Positions 14,264-22,283 of a stretch of 38,067 bases of DNA are shown here, in pieces (position 1 is the first letter of the stretch; every line of letters begins with the position of its first letter). This DNA is from Acidobacteriota bacterium (GTDB taxonomy: Bacteria > Acidobacteriota > Terriglobia > Terriglobales > Acidobacteriaceae): contig JAEKKE010000077.1 in NCBI GenBank assembly GCA_019510535.1, positions 1 to 38,067 on the forward strand, given 5' to 3'. A program made the translations under genes and the position numbers. The notes below the pieces were generated by a model, which did no database searches, was not told the DNA's origin, and was given only the letters and a program-made list of their open reading frames with translations.

Positions 14264-16687
14264 TCAGCCCACTTGCACCGTGAAGTTATAGCCGAGCCAC
14301 CGATGTTGCAGCGGCCAGTAGAGGGTGAATTCGATGTTGCCCTGTTGTCCTGATTGGGTTGTAATCTCAGCGAAGAAACCCGGATAGCCCGCCGATTTTG
14401 AATCGGCGGCCTGACGAGTGGTCCAACCATCTGTTGTCCAGATCACCTGGAATTGGTCGCGATCCACAATTCTGAGCCGCTTTCCTGCACCGACGGTGTG
14501 CACCGGACGGATGATCTTGAAGATCTCGATCTGGCATCCGCCCCTGCGCTGCTCACATGGCGCTGCATAACGCTCGGCGACACATGAGATGCGATCGAAG
14601 ACCTGACCGTCCGTTGTGGATCGCAATAATTTCAGATATTCCGAGTGCGCCCACACCAGCGGCTGCGCCGCGCCGGCGGACCGGCCGAAGAACAGCCCTT
14701 CTTCGGGGAGATCGTGGTAGTCCCAGATCTGCTCCGGCAACATGCCGCCGAAGCTTGAGAAGCGTTCCAGAGCGGTAATGTACGGGGTCACGTCTTTGCC
14801 CGCCGCCAGTTCATAGTGCGCGCGTTCGCCGGTCAATAGAGGCCAGGCGCGTCCCTGTCCGTAATGCAGGAACGGGCCTCCATCCTTCTGCTGACCGTAG
14901 CCATCATGGTTGTAACGTCGCCAGCAGGGGCCGTAGGGCGTATCGATACGCAATACCTTGTCGATGACCTTCAGCGAATTAACGATCAACGGATCGTCCG
15001 CGCGGCGGACACCGTAACGCACAAGCTCCAGGAAGCCGGCGTCCACAATCTCGTTGGCAGCGAAGTTGTACTGCTCCCCCGGAGTGCGATTAGCCAGGTT
15101 CAGGCGTCCTTCGCCGATCGCCGAGTTGTAGAAAGGATCTCCGGGATAAGGAGGAACAACACGGACGTAGTGATATTTCACGTCCGGATGCAGGACACCG
15201 TTGGTCGTCGTCGTCCACTCTTCCAAATGCGACTCAATCCAGTCGGCGTAGACCTCGAGGAACTCCGCCAGCTCCGGCGCTTTATGGCCACGCGCGATAT
15301 CGGCGGCGCAGATGAGGCCGCTGATGACCGCGGCCAGTGTCGATGGAGAATAGCCGGCGTTCTCTTCCCAGCGCTCCTGCTGCGTCACCGGAGCATAGTG
15401 CACAAGGAAGGCCGCGGCATTTTCGACAAACGGAAAGACATCGAAGCCGCCCAGTCCACCCAGCTTCCACAAACGCCACGCAAGGATGATGGGGAACGCA
15501 ACTTCATCCAACTGAATGCCGGTCCAGTAGGGTGTTCCATCGATCCAGAAGTTCTGCGGGAAGCTGCCATCAGGCCGCTGAGAGCAGGCCAGATAAACCA
15601 GTGCCCGGCGCGCTGTATCGACGCGTCCACAGGCCAGCAGAGCGCTGGCAGACTGCACCATATCGCGCGTCCAGACCAGGTGGTAGCCGCCGAGGTCATC
15701 GTCACCTTTCGATGCACCCCAGGGAATGGAGGCGGAAGCGATAAATGCTCCGGTATAGGTCTTATCTTCGTGCGCCAGCACAACGTTGTGACTGATGCGC
15801 ATCAGCCGGCCACCGTCGGTCGACTTTCCGGCCAAATATTCGGGAGCGGGAGCGCGGTACCACTGCTCGATAAAGCGCTTCATGTGCGCTTCATAAGGTG
15901 TCGAGAGCGACTGCATCATTCCGGCGAGAGCAGCGTGATGCCCCTCTCCCAGGGCGATGGCGACGGTGAACTCACGGTTGCGGGCGACATCGATCTCGCC
16001 CATCAGGGCGATATTGCCGTTCAACGCCTGCCCGAACTGCCAGTCCATCTTCATGTTCTGGATCAGATCCTGATAGCCGTCTGAGGAACCGACAAAACCG
16101 CAGGAAGAACGCGTGAATCCGCATGAGGCGCCCATCGACAGCGACGTCCCGTTCTTCCAGGCAATCAGGGCGCGCTGACCGGCGACCTCAATCGAACGGC
16201 CGGAGTTCCCTGCACCACCGCCTTCAATGTGCGGCGCCAGCAGGGCATAACACTTTAGCCGCTGCAGCAGGTCCTCTTCACCGTCAATATTCACGCGGAC
16301 CAACACCACCGGGTGGTGAGGATCACAGAGAAATTCCTTCGTCACGCGATATCGGCCCTGAAGGTCGGTGGCGACGACGCGGACCGCAAGCGCATCCGGA
16401 TCCACATAGTGGAAGTCGTACTCAAAGTCACGCTTCTCTTCGTGGAAGAAGGTTTCTCCATCCGTGAACAGAAACTCCATGTCACGAATCTGCGGACGAT
16501 CGATGGTGGGGTAATACACCTCATTCAGCGTGCCGTGAGAGACAGTGAACCAGACTCGCGACGAGGCAGCATACGCCGTACAGACTGCGTCTTTTTTTGA
16601 GGAAGTCCAGCGAGGTTCCAACCCCGGCGCGCCAAAAGCCATGCCCTGGTCGTCCAGCCAACGATACGCAGCGGATAAAGCGTTCAT
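14264..16687 (-). CDS. GH15 glucoamylase / glucodextranase-like glucan hydrolase
   Basis: This 807-residue protein has a beta-sandwich N-terminal domain (about 15-270, glucodextranase-N like) and an (alpha/alpha)6 catalytic domain. Glucoamylases hydrolyse alpha-1,4 and alpha-1,6 links from non-reducing ends, releasing glucose. The catalytic acid candidate lies in QERWEENAGYSPST (437-450) and the base candidate is E652 in GGMLPEQIWD. GGYHLVWTRDMV and TGIQLDEVAFPI are GH15 signatures. A further C-terminal beta domain, IEIFKIIRPVHTVGAGKRLRIV, follows. No signal peptide is present, so it probably acts on internal glucans such as glycogen or maltodextrin. It is co-directional with tkt-gnd-zwf-pgl-glk, and glucokinase downstream would trap the released glucose. 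Confidence 0.9.
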   Translation of the reverse strand: MNALSAAYRWLDDQGMAFGAPGLEPRWTSSKKDAVCTAYAASSRVWFTVSHGTLNEVYYPTIDRPQIRDMEFLFTDGETFFHEEKRDFEYDFHYVDPDALAVRVVATDLQGRYRVTKEFLCDPHHPVVLVRVNIDGEEDLLQRLKCYALLAPHIEGGGAGNSGRSIEVAGQRALIAWKNGTSLSMGASCGFTRSSCGFVGSSDGYQDLIQNMKMDWQFGQALNGNIALMGEIDVARNREFTVAIALGEGHHAALAGMMQSLSTPYEAHMKRFIEQWYRAPAPEYLAGKSTDGGRLMRISHNVVLAHEDKTYTGAFIASASIPWGASKGDDDLGGYHLVWTRDMVQSASALLACGRVDTARRALVYLACSQRPDGSFPQNFWIDGTPYWTGIQLDEVAFPIILAWRLWKLGGLGGFDVFPFVENAAAFLVHYAPVTQQERWEENAGYSPSTLAAVISGLICAADIARGHKAPELAEFLEVYADWIESHLEEWTTTTNGVLHPDVKYHYVRVVPPYPGDPFYNSAIGEGRLNLANRTPGEQYNFAANEIVDAGFLELVRYGVRRADDPLIVNSLKVIDKVLRIDTPYGPCWRRYNHDGYGQQKDGGPFLHYGQGRAWPLLTGERAHYELAAGKDVTPYITALERFSSFGGMLPEQIWDYHDLPEEGLFFGRSAGAAQPLVWAHSEYLKLLRSTTDGQVFDRISCVAERYAAPCEQRRGGCQIEIFKIIRPVHTVGAGKRLRIVDRDQFQVIWTTDGWTTRQAADSKSAGYPGFFAEITTQSGQQGNIEFTLYWPLQHRWLGYNFTVQVG

Positions 16688-16925
16688 TGTTACTGATTAA
16701 AAACCATCGGCAGGCAGGTAACCGCAAATCGAGGAAAAATGTCGACCGGTTTGCGTGCGAGTCGCACTATTTCTGAGGCATATTGCTGCAACCCTCTCCG
16801 ACTTCGCGCGGAGCAAACCTTCCATTCGCTGCGATATCATCAGAGTCCGTGACGTACTGCAGCATCGCAGTGCGCAATCGCCGCATCCTAACCCTGAACC
16901 GAAACGACCCGACAGGAGATCTCAC

Positions 16926-17537
16926 GTGGCCTACGAACTACCCCCTCTTCCCTACGACTACGCCGGCCTGGAGCCCCATATTGATGAGGCAACCATGAAG
17001 CTGCACCACGACAAGCACCACCAGACTTACGTGACGAATCTGAACGGCGCGATTGAGAAGCATCCGGAGCTGGGTTCGAAGTCGCCGGAAGATCTGATTG
17101 CCGGTCTGGCCAGCGTACCGGAGGACATCCGCACGGTGGTCCGCAACAATGGCGGCGGCCATGTCAACCACACCATGTTCTGGGAGATCATGAAGCCGAA
17201 CGGCGGCGGAGCTCCGACCGGCGCCATCGCCGACCAGATCACCAAGGACTTCGGCGATTTTGAGACCTTCAAGAAGACCTTCAATGAGACCACCGCGAAG
17301 CAGTTTGGCTCCGGCTGGGGCTTCCTGGTGTACAAGGGCGGCAAGCTCGAGATCGTCACCAAACCCAACCAGGATTCACCGCTGACCGACGGTCTGTTCC
17401 CGATCCTGGGCAACGACGTATGGGAGCACGCCTACTACCTCAAGTACCAGAACAAGCGCCCGGATTACCTGGCCGCCTGGTGGAACGTCGTCAACTGGGA
17501 CGAGGTCAACAAGCGTTTCGAAAAGGCCAAGAAGTAA
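16926..17537 (+). CDS. sodA: Superoxide dismutase, Fe/Mn family
   Basis: This 203-residue cytoplasmic enzyme disproportionates superoxide. It begins [18 protein letters not shown] and has metal-ligand regions [22 protein letters not shown] and [27 protein letters not shown] after the second ligand is more common in Mn or cambialistic members; the metal is not decided here. I chose the GTG at 16926, with ACAGGAG 7 nt upstream, because the protein starts exactly there in the family; the ORF track frame extends upstream without homologous sequence. A strong terminator follows. The 238-bp divergent region shared with the GH15 gene (16688-16925) shows no clear promoter match. Confidence 0.95.
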   Translation: MAYELPPLPYDYAGLEPHIDEATMKLHHDKHHQTYVTNLNGAIEKHPELGSKSPEDLIAGLASVPEDIRTVVRNNGGGHVNHTMFWEIMKPNGGGAPTGAIADQITKDFGDFETFKKTFNETTAKQFGSGWGFLVYKGGKLEIVTKPNQDSPLTDGLFPILGNDVWEHAYYLKYQNKRPDYLAAWWNVVNWDEVNKRFEKAKK

Positions 17538-17560
17538 ATTTGGTTGGATAGTTGAAGAAC

Positions 17561-17590
17561 AGAAGAGCCACCCTGACGGGTGGCTCTTCT
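17561..17590. terminator. Strong hairpin terminator between sodA and the RidA-like gene
   Basis: AGAAGAGCCACCC-tgac-GGGTGGCTCTTCT is a perfect 13-bp stem followed by GTTTGGGTT. The flanking genes converge, so it probably serves both strands. Degenerate GGTTGAATGG units follow it, similar to those near 4490. Confidence 0.8.
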
Positions 17591-17634
17591 GTTTGGGTTG
17601 AATGGTTGAATGGTTCTGTGAGGCGGCGGACGGC

Positions 17635-18084
17635 CTAGATGTACGCAACCAGATCGATCTCAACTGTTGTTCCTCGCGGATTGGCAGCCACGATGGTCGT
17701 CCGTACTGGCGGCTCCTTCGGAAAGCGTGCGGCAAAGATCTCGTTCAGGGCCGCGTAATCCTTGATATCGCTGAGCGCTACGTTCACTTTCAGAACCTTC
17801 TCCATGGACGAACCAGCATTCTTTAGCTCCTTCTCCAACTCGTCGAAGACCCACTTCGCGTCGGCGTGAATCTCTCCCGGCGCGGCGCTACGTGAACTCT
17901 TCCCAGCAAGAAACAGCAGATTCCCATACGCGACCGCGGGCGAATAAACCGCCGGCGGCGTCGATGGCGGGTTCGCGCTGAAGATCTTCTTACGCAAGGC
18001 TGCCTCCGCCTTCGTAAACGGTGCCAGCAGTGCAAGACCGAGAGTAGATACAGAGGCGACCACAGATCTGCGATCGATGTGCAT
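17635..18084 (-). CDS. Exported RidA/YjgF-family protein
   Basis: This 149-residue protein has a twin-arginine-like leader (MHIDRRSVVASVSTLGLALLAPFTKAEA) followed by a complete Rid domain. The core shows YSPAVAYGNLLFLAGKS, VLKVNVALSDIKDYAALNEIF, PPVRTTIVA with the arginine that RidA enzymes use for imine/enamine hydrolysis, and VEIDLVAYI with the conserved glutamate. RidA proteins are normally cytoplasmic and deaminate reactive enamines; an exported form implies a different site of action or substrate. AGGAG stands 6 nt before the ATG, so the leader is genuine. It converges on sodA. The Tat route is inferred from RR followed by a hydrophobic run. Confidence 0.85.
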   Translation of the reverse strand: MHIDRRSVVASVSTLGLALLAPFTKAEAALRKKIFSANPPSTPPAVYSPAVAYGNLLFLAGKSSRSAAPGEIHADAKWVFDELEKELKNAGSSMEKVLKVNVALSDIKDYAALNEIFAARFPKEPPVRTTIVAANPRGTTVEIDLVAYI

Positions 18085-18233
18085 GGAGCACTCCTATCAG
18101 GAAATTTTCCTGAGCATACCGCCCGCAGCCCGTCAGAGGAAAAAAGAGTTGAATCGTTCTCCCTAAACCCGCCATCCATTTAGACGACTATCGAAACGTC
18201 GAAATGATGACGGGACGATTGAAGGAGAAGATC

Positions 18234-18980
18234 ATGGGACGTCTGGCGAACAAGGTAGCAGTGGTGACGGGAGCTTCCAAAGGCATTGGCGCGGCGATTG
18301 CGAAAGATCTCGCCAAAGAAGGCGCGACGGTAGTGGTGAACTATGCCAGCAGCCGAGAGGGCGCGGAGAAGGTCGTCAATGACATCACCAAGGCCGGCGG
18401 GAAAGCCGTTGCCATCGGCGGGCGTGTTGAGAACAAGGACGACGTGACGAAGCTCTTCGCTGATGTGAAACAGCAGTTCGGCCGCGTCGATGTGCTGGTC
18501 AACAATGCGGGTATCTACGGCTTTGCTCCGATTGAAGCGGTCACCGCGGAGGACTTCCAGAAGCAGTACGGCACCAACGTTCTGGGCCTGCTGCAGGTGA
18601 CGCAGGCAGCCGTGCCGCTCTTCCCCGCTGAGGGTGGAAGCATCGTGAATATCAGCTCAGTCGTCCGCACGGGCGTTCCGAATGGAACTATCTACGCGGG
18701 CACCAAAGGCGCCGTCGACACCATCACCTTCTCCCTCGCCAAGGAGCTTGCACCGAAGAAGATTCGCGTGAACGCAGTAAACCCTGGCCTGGTAGCGACC
18801 GAGGGAACAGCAGACTTCCTGGGCACCGACTTTGAGAAGGACGTGGTTGCAAAGACGCCGCTCGGCCGCATCGGTCAACCGGATGACATCGCTCCGACCG
18901 TCACCTTCTTTGCCTCCGACGACGCCCGCTGGGTCACCGGTGAGACGCTTATCGTCTCCGGCGGCGTGCTGAACGTCTAA
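18234..18980 (+). CDS. SDR-family oxidoreductase (3-oxoacyl-ACP-reductase-like)
   Basis: This 248-residue classical short-chain dehydrogenase has the cofactor motif TGASKGIG (12-19), NNAG (90-93), catalytic serine in NISSV (141-142), and YAGTK (Y154, K158). NPGLVATEG follows as in FabG-like enzymes. An arginine in NYASSR near the end of the second strand suggests NADPH preference. AAGGAG stands upstream of the ATG at 18234; the earlier ATG in the ORF track (18204) lacks this site. The substrate cannot be told from sequence. The gene stands alone between the RidA-like gene and tex and ends in a bidirectional terminator. Confidence 0.9.
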   Translation: MGRLANKVAVVTGASKGIGAAIAKDLAKEGATVVVNYASSREGAEKVVNDITKAGGKAVAIGGRVENKDDVTKLFADVKQQFGRVDVLVNNAGIYGFAPIEAVTAEDFQKQYGTNVLGLLQVTQAAVPLFPAEGGSIVNISSVVRTGVPNGTIYAGTKGAVDTITFSLAKELAPKKIRVNAVNPGLVATEGTADFLGTDFEKDVVAKTPLGRIGQPDDIAPTVTFFASDDARWVTGETLIVSGGVLNV

Positions 18981-19001
18981 GACAAGGTTTCTCTCCGCAA
19001 T

Positions 19002-19037
19002 AAAAAGGCCCGGCAATTTCGCCGGGCCTATTTTTTT
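19002..19037. terminator. Bidirectional terminator between the SDR gene and tex
   Basis: GGCCCGGC-aatttc-GCCGGGCC is preceded by AAAAA and followed by TATTTTTTT, so both strands have a T tail. It separates the convergent SDR and tex genes. The T run touches the last codons of the tex 3' fragment. Confidence 0.88.
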
Positions 19038-19695
19038 ATCTTGTCTTCCATTTGCCGCCGAGGGCGGCGAGCTTTTCTTCCATCGTCTGCGGTGGAGCAG
19101 GAGCAGCGGGGCGCGGCTTCCCTGCTGGAGGTCTGGCTCCGCCGGATGTCCGATTCGGTCCGTTTGCGCTGGGGGCTGCACTTCCATTCTTAACCTTCGG
19201 CCCGGCAGGAGCCTCAAGCTGCTTGATCGAGAGCGAGATACGGCGTGTCTTCTCGTCCGCTCCCAGCACCTTGACCTTCACAATCTGTCCGGTCTTCACG
19301 GCTTCATGAGGATCTTTGATGAACTTATTCGAAAGCTCGCTGATGTGAACCAGGCCATCCTGGTGCACGCCAACATCGACAAACGCGCCAAACTTGGTGA
19401 CATTGGTGACGACACCTTCCAGCACCATGCCCTCTTGCAGATCGCTCAACTCGTTGACACCCTCAGCAAAGCTGGGGGCGACAAACTTCTCGCGCGGATC
19501 GCGTCCGGGCTTGCGCAGTTCTTCGAGGATGTCGTTCAGTGTGAATGCTCCCGCATCGAGACGCGAGCGATCGACTTTCTCCAGCAACTGCGGATTCTTG
19601 ATGACATGCTCGATCGGTGTTCGGATCGCCGAAGCAATCTGCTCTACGACCCGATAGGTCTCCGGGTGCACCGCAGTCGAGTCCAGAGGATTCAC
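19036..19695 (-). CDS. tex: Tex C-terminal fragment with S1 RNA-binding domain (split gene)
   Basis: This fragment of up to 219 residues corresponds to the end of Tex. It has the NPLDSTAVHPETYRVVEQIA segment, a helical stretch, an S1 domain (VLEGVVTNVTKFGAFVDVGVHQDGLVHISELS, to about RRISLSIKQL), and a basic Pro/Ala-rich tail. It is in a different frame from the N-terminal part. The GTG at 19695 overlaps the upstream stop as GTGA, a geometry compatible with termination-reinitiation, though no good ribosome site is seen; the ORF track starts at an ATG at 19779. About 30 residues expected between HRDNNG and NPLD, which normally form the second helix-hairpin-helix motif, are missing. It may be translated separately, or be dead. 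Confidence 0.7.
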   Translation of the reverse strand: MNPLDSTAVHPETYRVVEQIASAIRTPIEHVIKNPQLLEKVDRSRLDAGAFTLNDILEELRKPGRDPREKFVAPSFAEGVNELSDLQEGMVLEGVVTNVTKFGAFVDVGVHQDGLVHISELSNKFIKDPHEAVKTGQIVKVKVLGADEKTRRISLSIKQLEAPAGPKVKNGSAAPSANGPNRTSGGARPPAGKPRPAAPAPPQTMEEKLAALGGKWKTR

Positions 19696-21302
19696 ACTTT
19701 GCCGTTGTTGTCGCGGTGGCTCACGATGCTCTGTGCCGTACGCTCGCTGATTCCGGAGACATAACGCAGCAGGGTCCATGAAGCTGTGTTCAGATCAACG
19801 CCAACGCGGTTCACGCAGCTCTCAATCGTATGCTCCAGCGACTCCTGCAGCGCCTTCTGGTCGACATCGTGTTGATACTGACCGACGCCGATCGCCTTGG
19901 GATCAACTTTCACCAGCTCAGAGAGAGGGTCCTGTAGACGGCGCGCAATCGAGATGGCTCCACGCACCGTCAGATCGAGGTCAGGAAACTCCTGCCGCGC
20001 AACGTCCGATGCGGAGTAAACGCTGGCTCCGCTCTCACTGACCGTAACGGAGAAGACAGTGCTCAGGTGATGTTCGCGAAGGAACTCACGCACAAACTGA
20101 TCGGTCTCGCGCGATGCGGTTCCATTGCCAATGGCGATGGCGCGCACGTTGTGTCCCTTCAGCAGAGCCGCGACCTTCTGCTTGGCCTGTTCCACCTGGG
20201 CTTTTCCGGTGTGCGGATACATCACATCATGCGCCAGGAACTTGCCAGTCTCATCGACGACGGCAAGCTTGCAGCCGGTGCGCAGGCCGGGATCGATACC
20301 GAGCACAGCAAGCGGACCAGCCGGCGGGGCCAGCAGGAGATGATGCAGATTCTCGCGGAAGACCTCGATTGCCTCCTTATCGGAACGGCGCTTCAACTCC
20401 AGGCGAATCTCGCTCTGGATCGATGACTTCATCAGACGCGTCCAGGCATCTTCCAGCGCGAGGGTCACGTGCGACGTCCAGTCTCCCTGGTCGCGCAGAA
20501 CGCGTGCCCGCAACAAAGCCAGAATGCGCTCCTGATCGCTTTCGATCAGGAAGTAAAGCACACCCTCTTCTTCACCGCGGCGGACCGCCAGCATGCGGTG
20601 CGACGGAATCGTCTTCACCGGCTCGCGGTACTCGTAGTACATCTTGAACTTTTCCTGGGGATCCTTCGGAGCATCGCCTTCAAGCTCCATCACCTTACGC
20701 GAGACGATGATGCCCTCATCGAACAGGACCTGACGAAGTTCCTTACGCAGATCGGCGTCTTCGCTAATGCGTTCGGCAACGATGTGACGAGCGCCTTCCA
20801 ATGCAGCTTCCACATCGGCAACACCTTTCTCTGCATCGACGAAGGAGGCGGCGAGAGTGACGAGATCCTGCTCGCCACGCTGCTGGGCCCACAGATACTC
20901 TGCCAGCGGCTCTAGCCCGGCCTCGCGTGCAATGGTTGCCTTGGTACGGCGCTTCGGGCGGTAAGGGAGATAGAGGTCCTCGAGCTCGCTCTTATCCATC
21001 GCGGCCTCGATACGGGCCTTGAGATCGTCAGTGAGCTTGCCCTGCTCCGCAATGGAGGCCAGAATCGTCTCCCGGCGGGAGACCAGCTCACGGAAGTAGG
21101 TCACACGCTCTTCGATCGAACGGATCTGTACTTCATCGAGGTTGCCAGTGGCCTCCTTACGGTAGCGGGCGATAAACGGAACAGTACCGCCATCGTCCAG
21201 CAGTTCGATCACAGCCACAAGGCTGCGCAGCGGAACATTCAGTTCGTTGGAGATGTGTTGCAACAGGGAAAGAGCCAGCGCGGGAAACTTCGATTCAGCC
21301 AT
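19692..21302 (-). CDS. tex: Tex transcription-accessory protein, N-terminal part (truncated by frameshift/deletion)
   Basis: This 536-residue fragment covers the Tex N-terminal domain (LLDDGGTVPFIARYRKEATGNLDEVQIRSIEER), the central helical region (DLYLPYRPKRRTKATIAREAGLEPLA), the YqgF/RNase-H-like domain (VLGIDPGLRTGCKLAVVDETGKFL) and the first helix-hairpin-helix motif (VDLNTASWTLLRYVSGIS). It then stops at HRDNNGKV. Family members continue for roughly 230 more residues, ending with S1. The remainder lies next door in another frame, with about 30 residues lost at the junction. Tex binds nucleic acids and acts in transcription and RNA-related stress tolerance; without S1 this polypeptide would probably be impaired. 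An assembly error is possible. Confidence 0.85.
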   Translation of the reverse strand: MAESKFPALALSLLQHISNELNVPLRSLVAVIELLDDGGTVPFIARYRKEATGNLDEVQIRSIEERVTYFRELVSRRETILASIAEQGKLTDDLKARIEAAMDKSELEDLYLPYRPKRRTKATIAREAGLEPLAEYLWAQQRGEQDLVTLAASFVDAEKGVADVEAALEGARHIVAERISEDADLRKELRQVLFDEGIIVSRKVMELEGDAPKDPQEKFKMYYEYREPVKTIPSHRMLAVRRGEEEGVLYFLIESDQERILALLRARVLRDQGDWTSHVTLALEDAWTRLMKSSIQSEIRLELKRRSDKEAIEVFRENLHHLLLAPPAGPLAVLGIDPGLRTGCKLAVVDETGKFLAHDVMYPHTGKAQVEQAKQKVAALLKGHNVRAIAIGNGTASRETDQFVREFLREHHLSTVFSVTVSESGASVYSASDVARQEFPDLDLTVRGAISIARRLQDPLSELVKVDPKAIGVGQYQHDVDQKALQESLEHTIESCVNRVGVDLNTASWTLLRYVSGISERTAQSIVSHRDNNGKV

Positions 21303-21376
21303 AGTCCTCGACTGATCTTAAAGGAAGTTGCCGTGAGGAAATGTTGGGATCAAAGCTCGACGCAAAAAGATGTTAC

Positions 21377-21491
21377 TAGAGCATTTTCCTGTCGCTGGGT
21401 ATCCCGAGAAAAGCGTGCAGCGGCGTTTTCATTGCGGAAAACGCCCATAGATGCACGAGCCCTGCACTACACCTACAGGAAAAATGCTCTA
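21377..21491. repeat. 115-bp MITE-like element, copy 2, at the Sel1-gene stop
   Basis: TAGAGCATTTTCCTGT begins at 21377 and ACAGGAAAAATGCTCTA ends at 21491, so TA flanks both ends. The core GGCGTTTTC-attgcg-GAAAACGCC is shared with the other copies, and the internal text closely follows copy 1 in the same orientation. The right-end CTA is the TAG stop of the Sel1-repeat gene on the minus strand. The copy lies between that gene and tex. Confidence 0.87.
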
Positions 21492-22283
21492 TGGATCGCG
21501 ATATTCACGGCGCTTGAGCTCGCGAACTGCAACTTCGTGTCCCTGCTCAGCAGCCTTTTTTGTCCAATAGCGGGACTGCACGTAGTCATGCTCGACACCC
21601 TGTCCGATGGCATAGAGATGCGCGAGCTGGAACTGGGCCTCGGCGTTGCCCTGATCGGCTGCCCTGCGATACCACGTTGCCGCCTGCGAATAGCTCTGCG
21701 GAACTCCCTGGCCAAAGTAGTAAAGGCCAGCCAGCCGCTCCTGGGCTTCCGGAAAGTTCTGTGTGGCCGCCAGACGATACCAATGGGCAGCTTCAGCGTT
21801 GCTTTGCGAAACGCCCTCCCCTTTCTGATACATCAGGCCGAGGTTGTATTGTGCCCAGGCAAGATTGCTATAAGCCGCGCGCTGACACCATGCAAAGGCC
21901 TCCGCGAAGTCTCCAGCGGAGTAATAACGAAAAGAGAGATTGGCCTGTGCGTAGGCATGACCCTGCTCCGCAGCTTTACGTTCCCACACGGCCGCCTCTC
22001 CATTGTCCTGTGGAAGCCCCTGGCCTTCGTCGTACATGGTGCTGAGCAGATACTGTGACTCAGCATGGCCCTGTTCGGCGGCAAGGCGAAAACCAACTGC
22101 GGCTTCAGTGAAGTTGCCAGCCTTGTAAGCAATGATGCCCTGCTGGTAGTGAGGATTCGCGGCTGCACTGGCAGCATCACGACGGCCACGGGCAATCAGG
22201 CCGGAGCGCGTGGAATGCAGCGACAGCGCAGCTCCGGTGGGGACGTGTTGCAAACCGCCTTTGGTCTTATCTTCCATAAGCAT
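21489..22283 (-). CDS. Sel1-like repeat protein
   Basis: This protein of about 264 residues is built of roughly six Sel1-like repeats of about 36 residues (for example AEAQERLAGLYYFGQGVPQSYSQAATWYRRAADQGN). They follow a basic, less ordered N-terminus (about 1-40). Sel1 repeats form alpha-solenoids that scaffold protein complexes. There is no signal peptide or membrane segment, so it is probably cytoplasmic. The start is uncertain: ATG at 22283 or 22277, both inside the end of the J-domain gene. The overlap (11-17 nt) implies coupled translation with that gene. Its TAG stop is supplied by the terminal bases of a dispersed repeat. Partner and function are unknown. Confidence 0.82.
   Translation of the reverse strand: MLMEDKTKGGLQHVPTGAALSLHSTRSGLIARGRRDAASAAANPHYQQGIIAYKAGNFTEAAVGFRLAAEQGHAESQYLLSTMYDEGQGLPQDNGEAAVWERKAAEQGHAYAQANLSFRYYSAGDFAEAFAWCQRAAYSNLAWAQYNLGLMYQKGEGVSQSNAEAAHWYRLAATQNFPEAQERLAGLYYFGQGVPQSYSQAATWYRRAADQGNAEAQFQLAHLYAIGQGVEHDYVQSRYWTKKAAEQGHEVAVRELKRREYRDP

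Noticed and set aside
14864-16084. 406-codon plus-strand ORF opposite the GH15 gene
   Set aside because: It is antisense to conserved GH15 motifs, with no ribosome site or recognisable domain.
19692-19779. Programmed frameshift to make full-length Tex
   Set aside because: About 30 conserved residues are missing at the junction and no slippery heptamer is present, so shifting cannot restore the family sequence.
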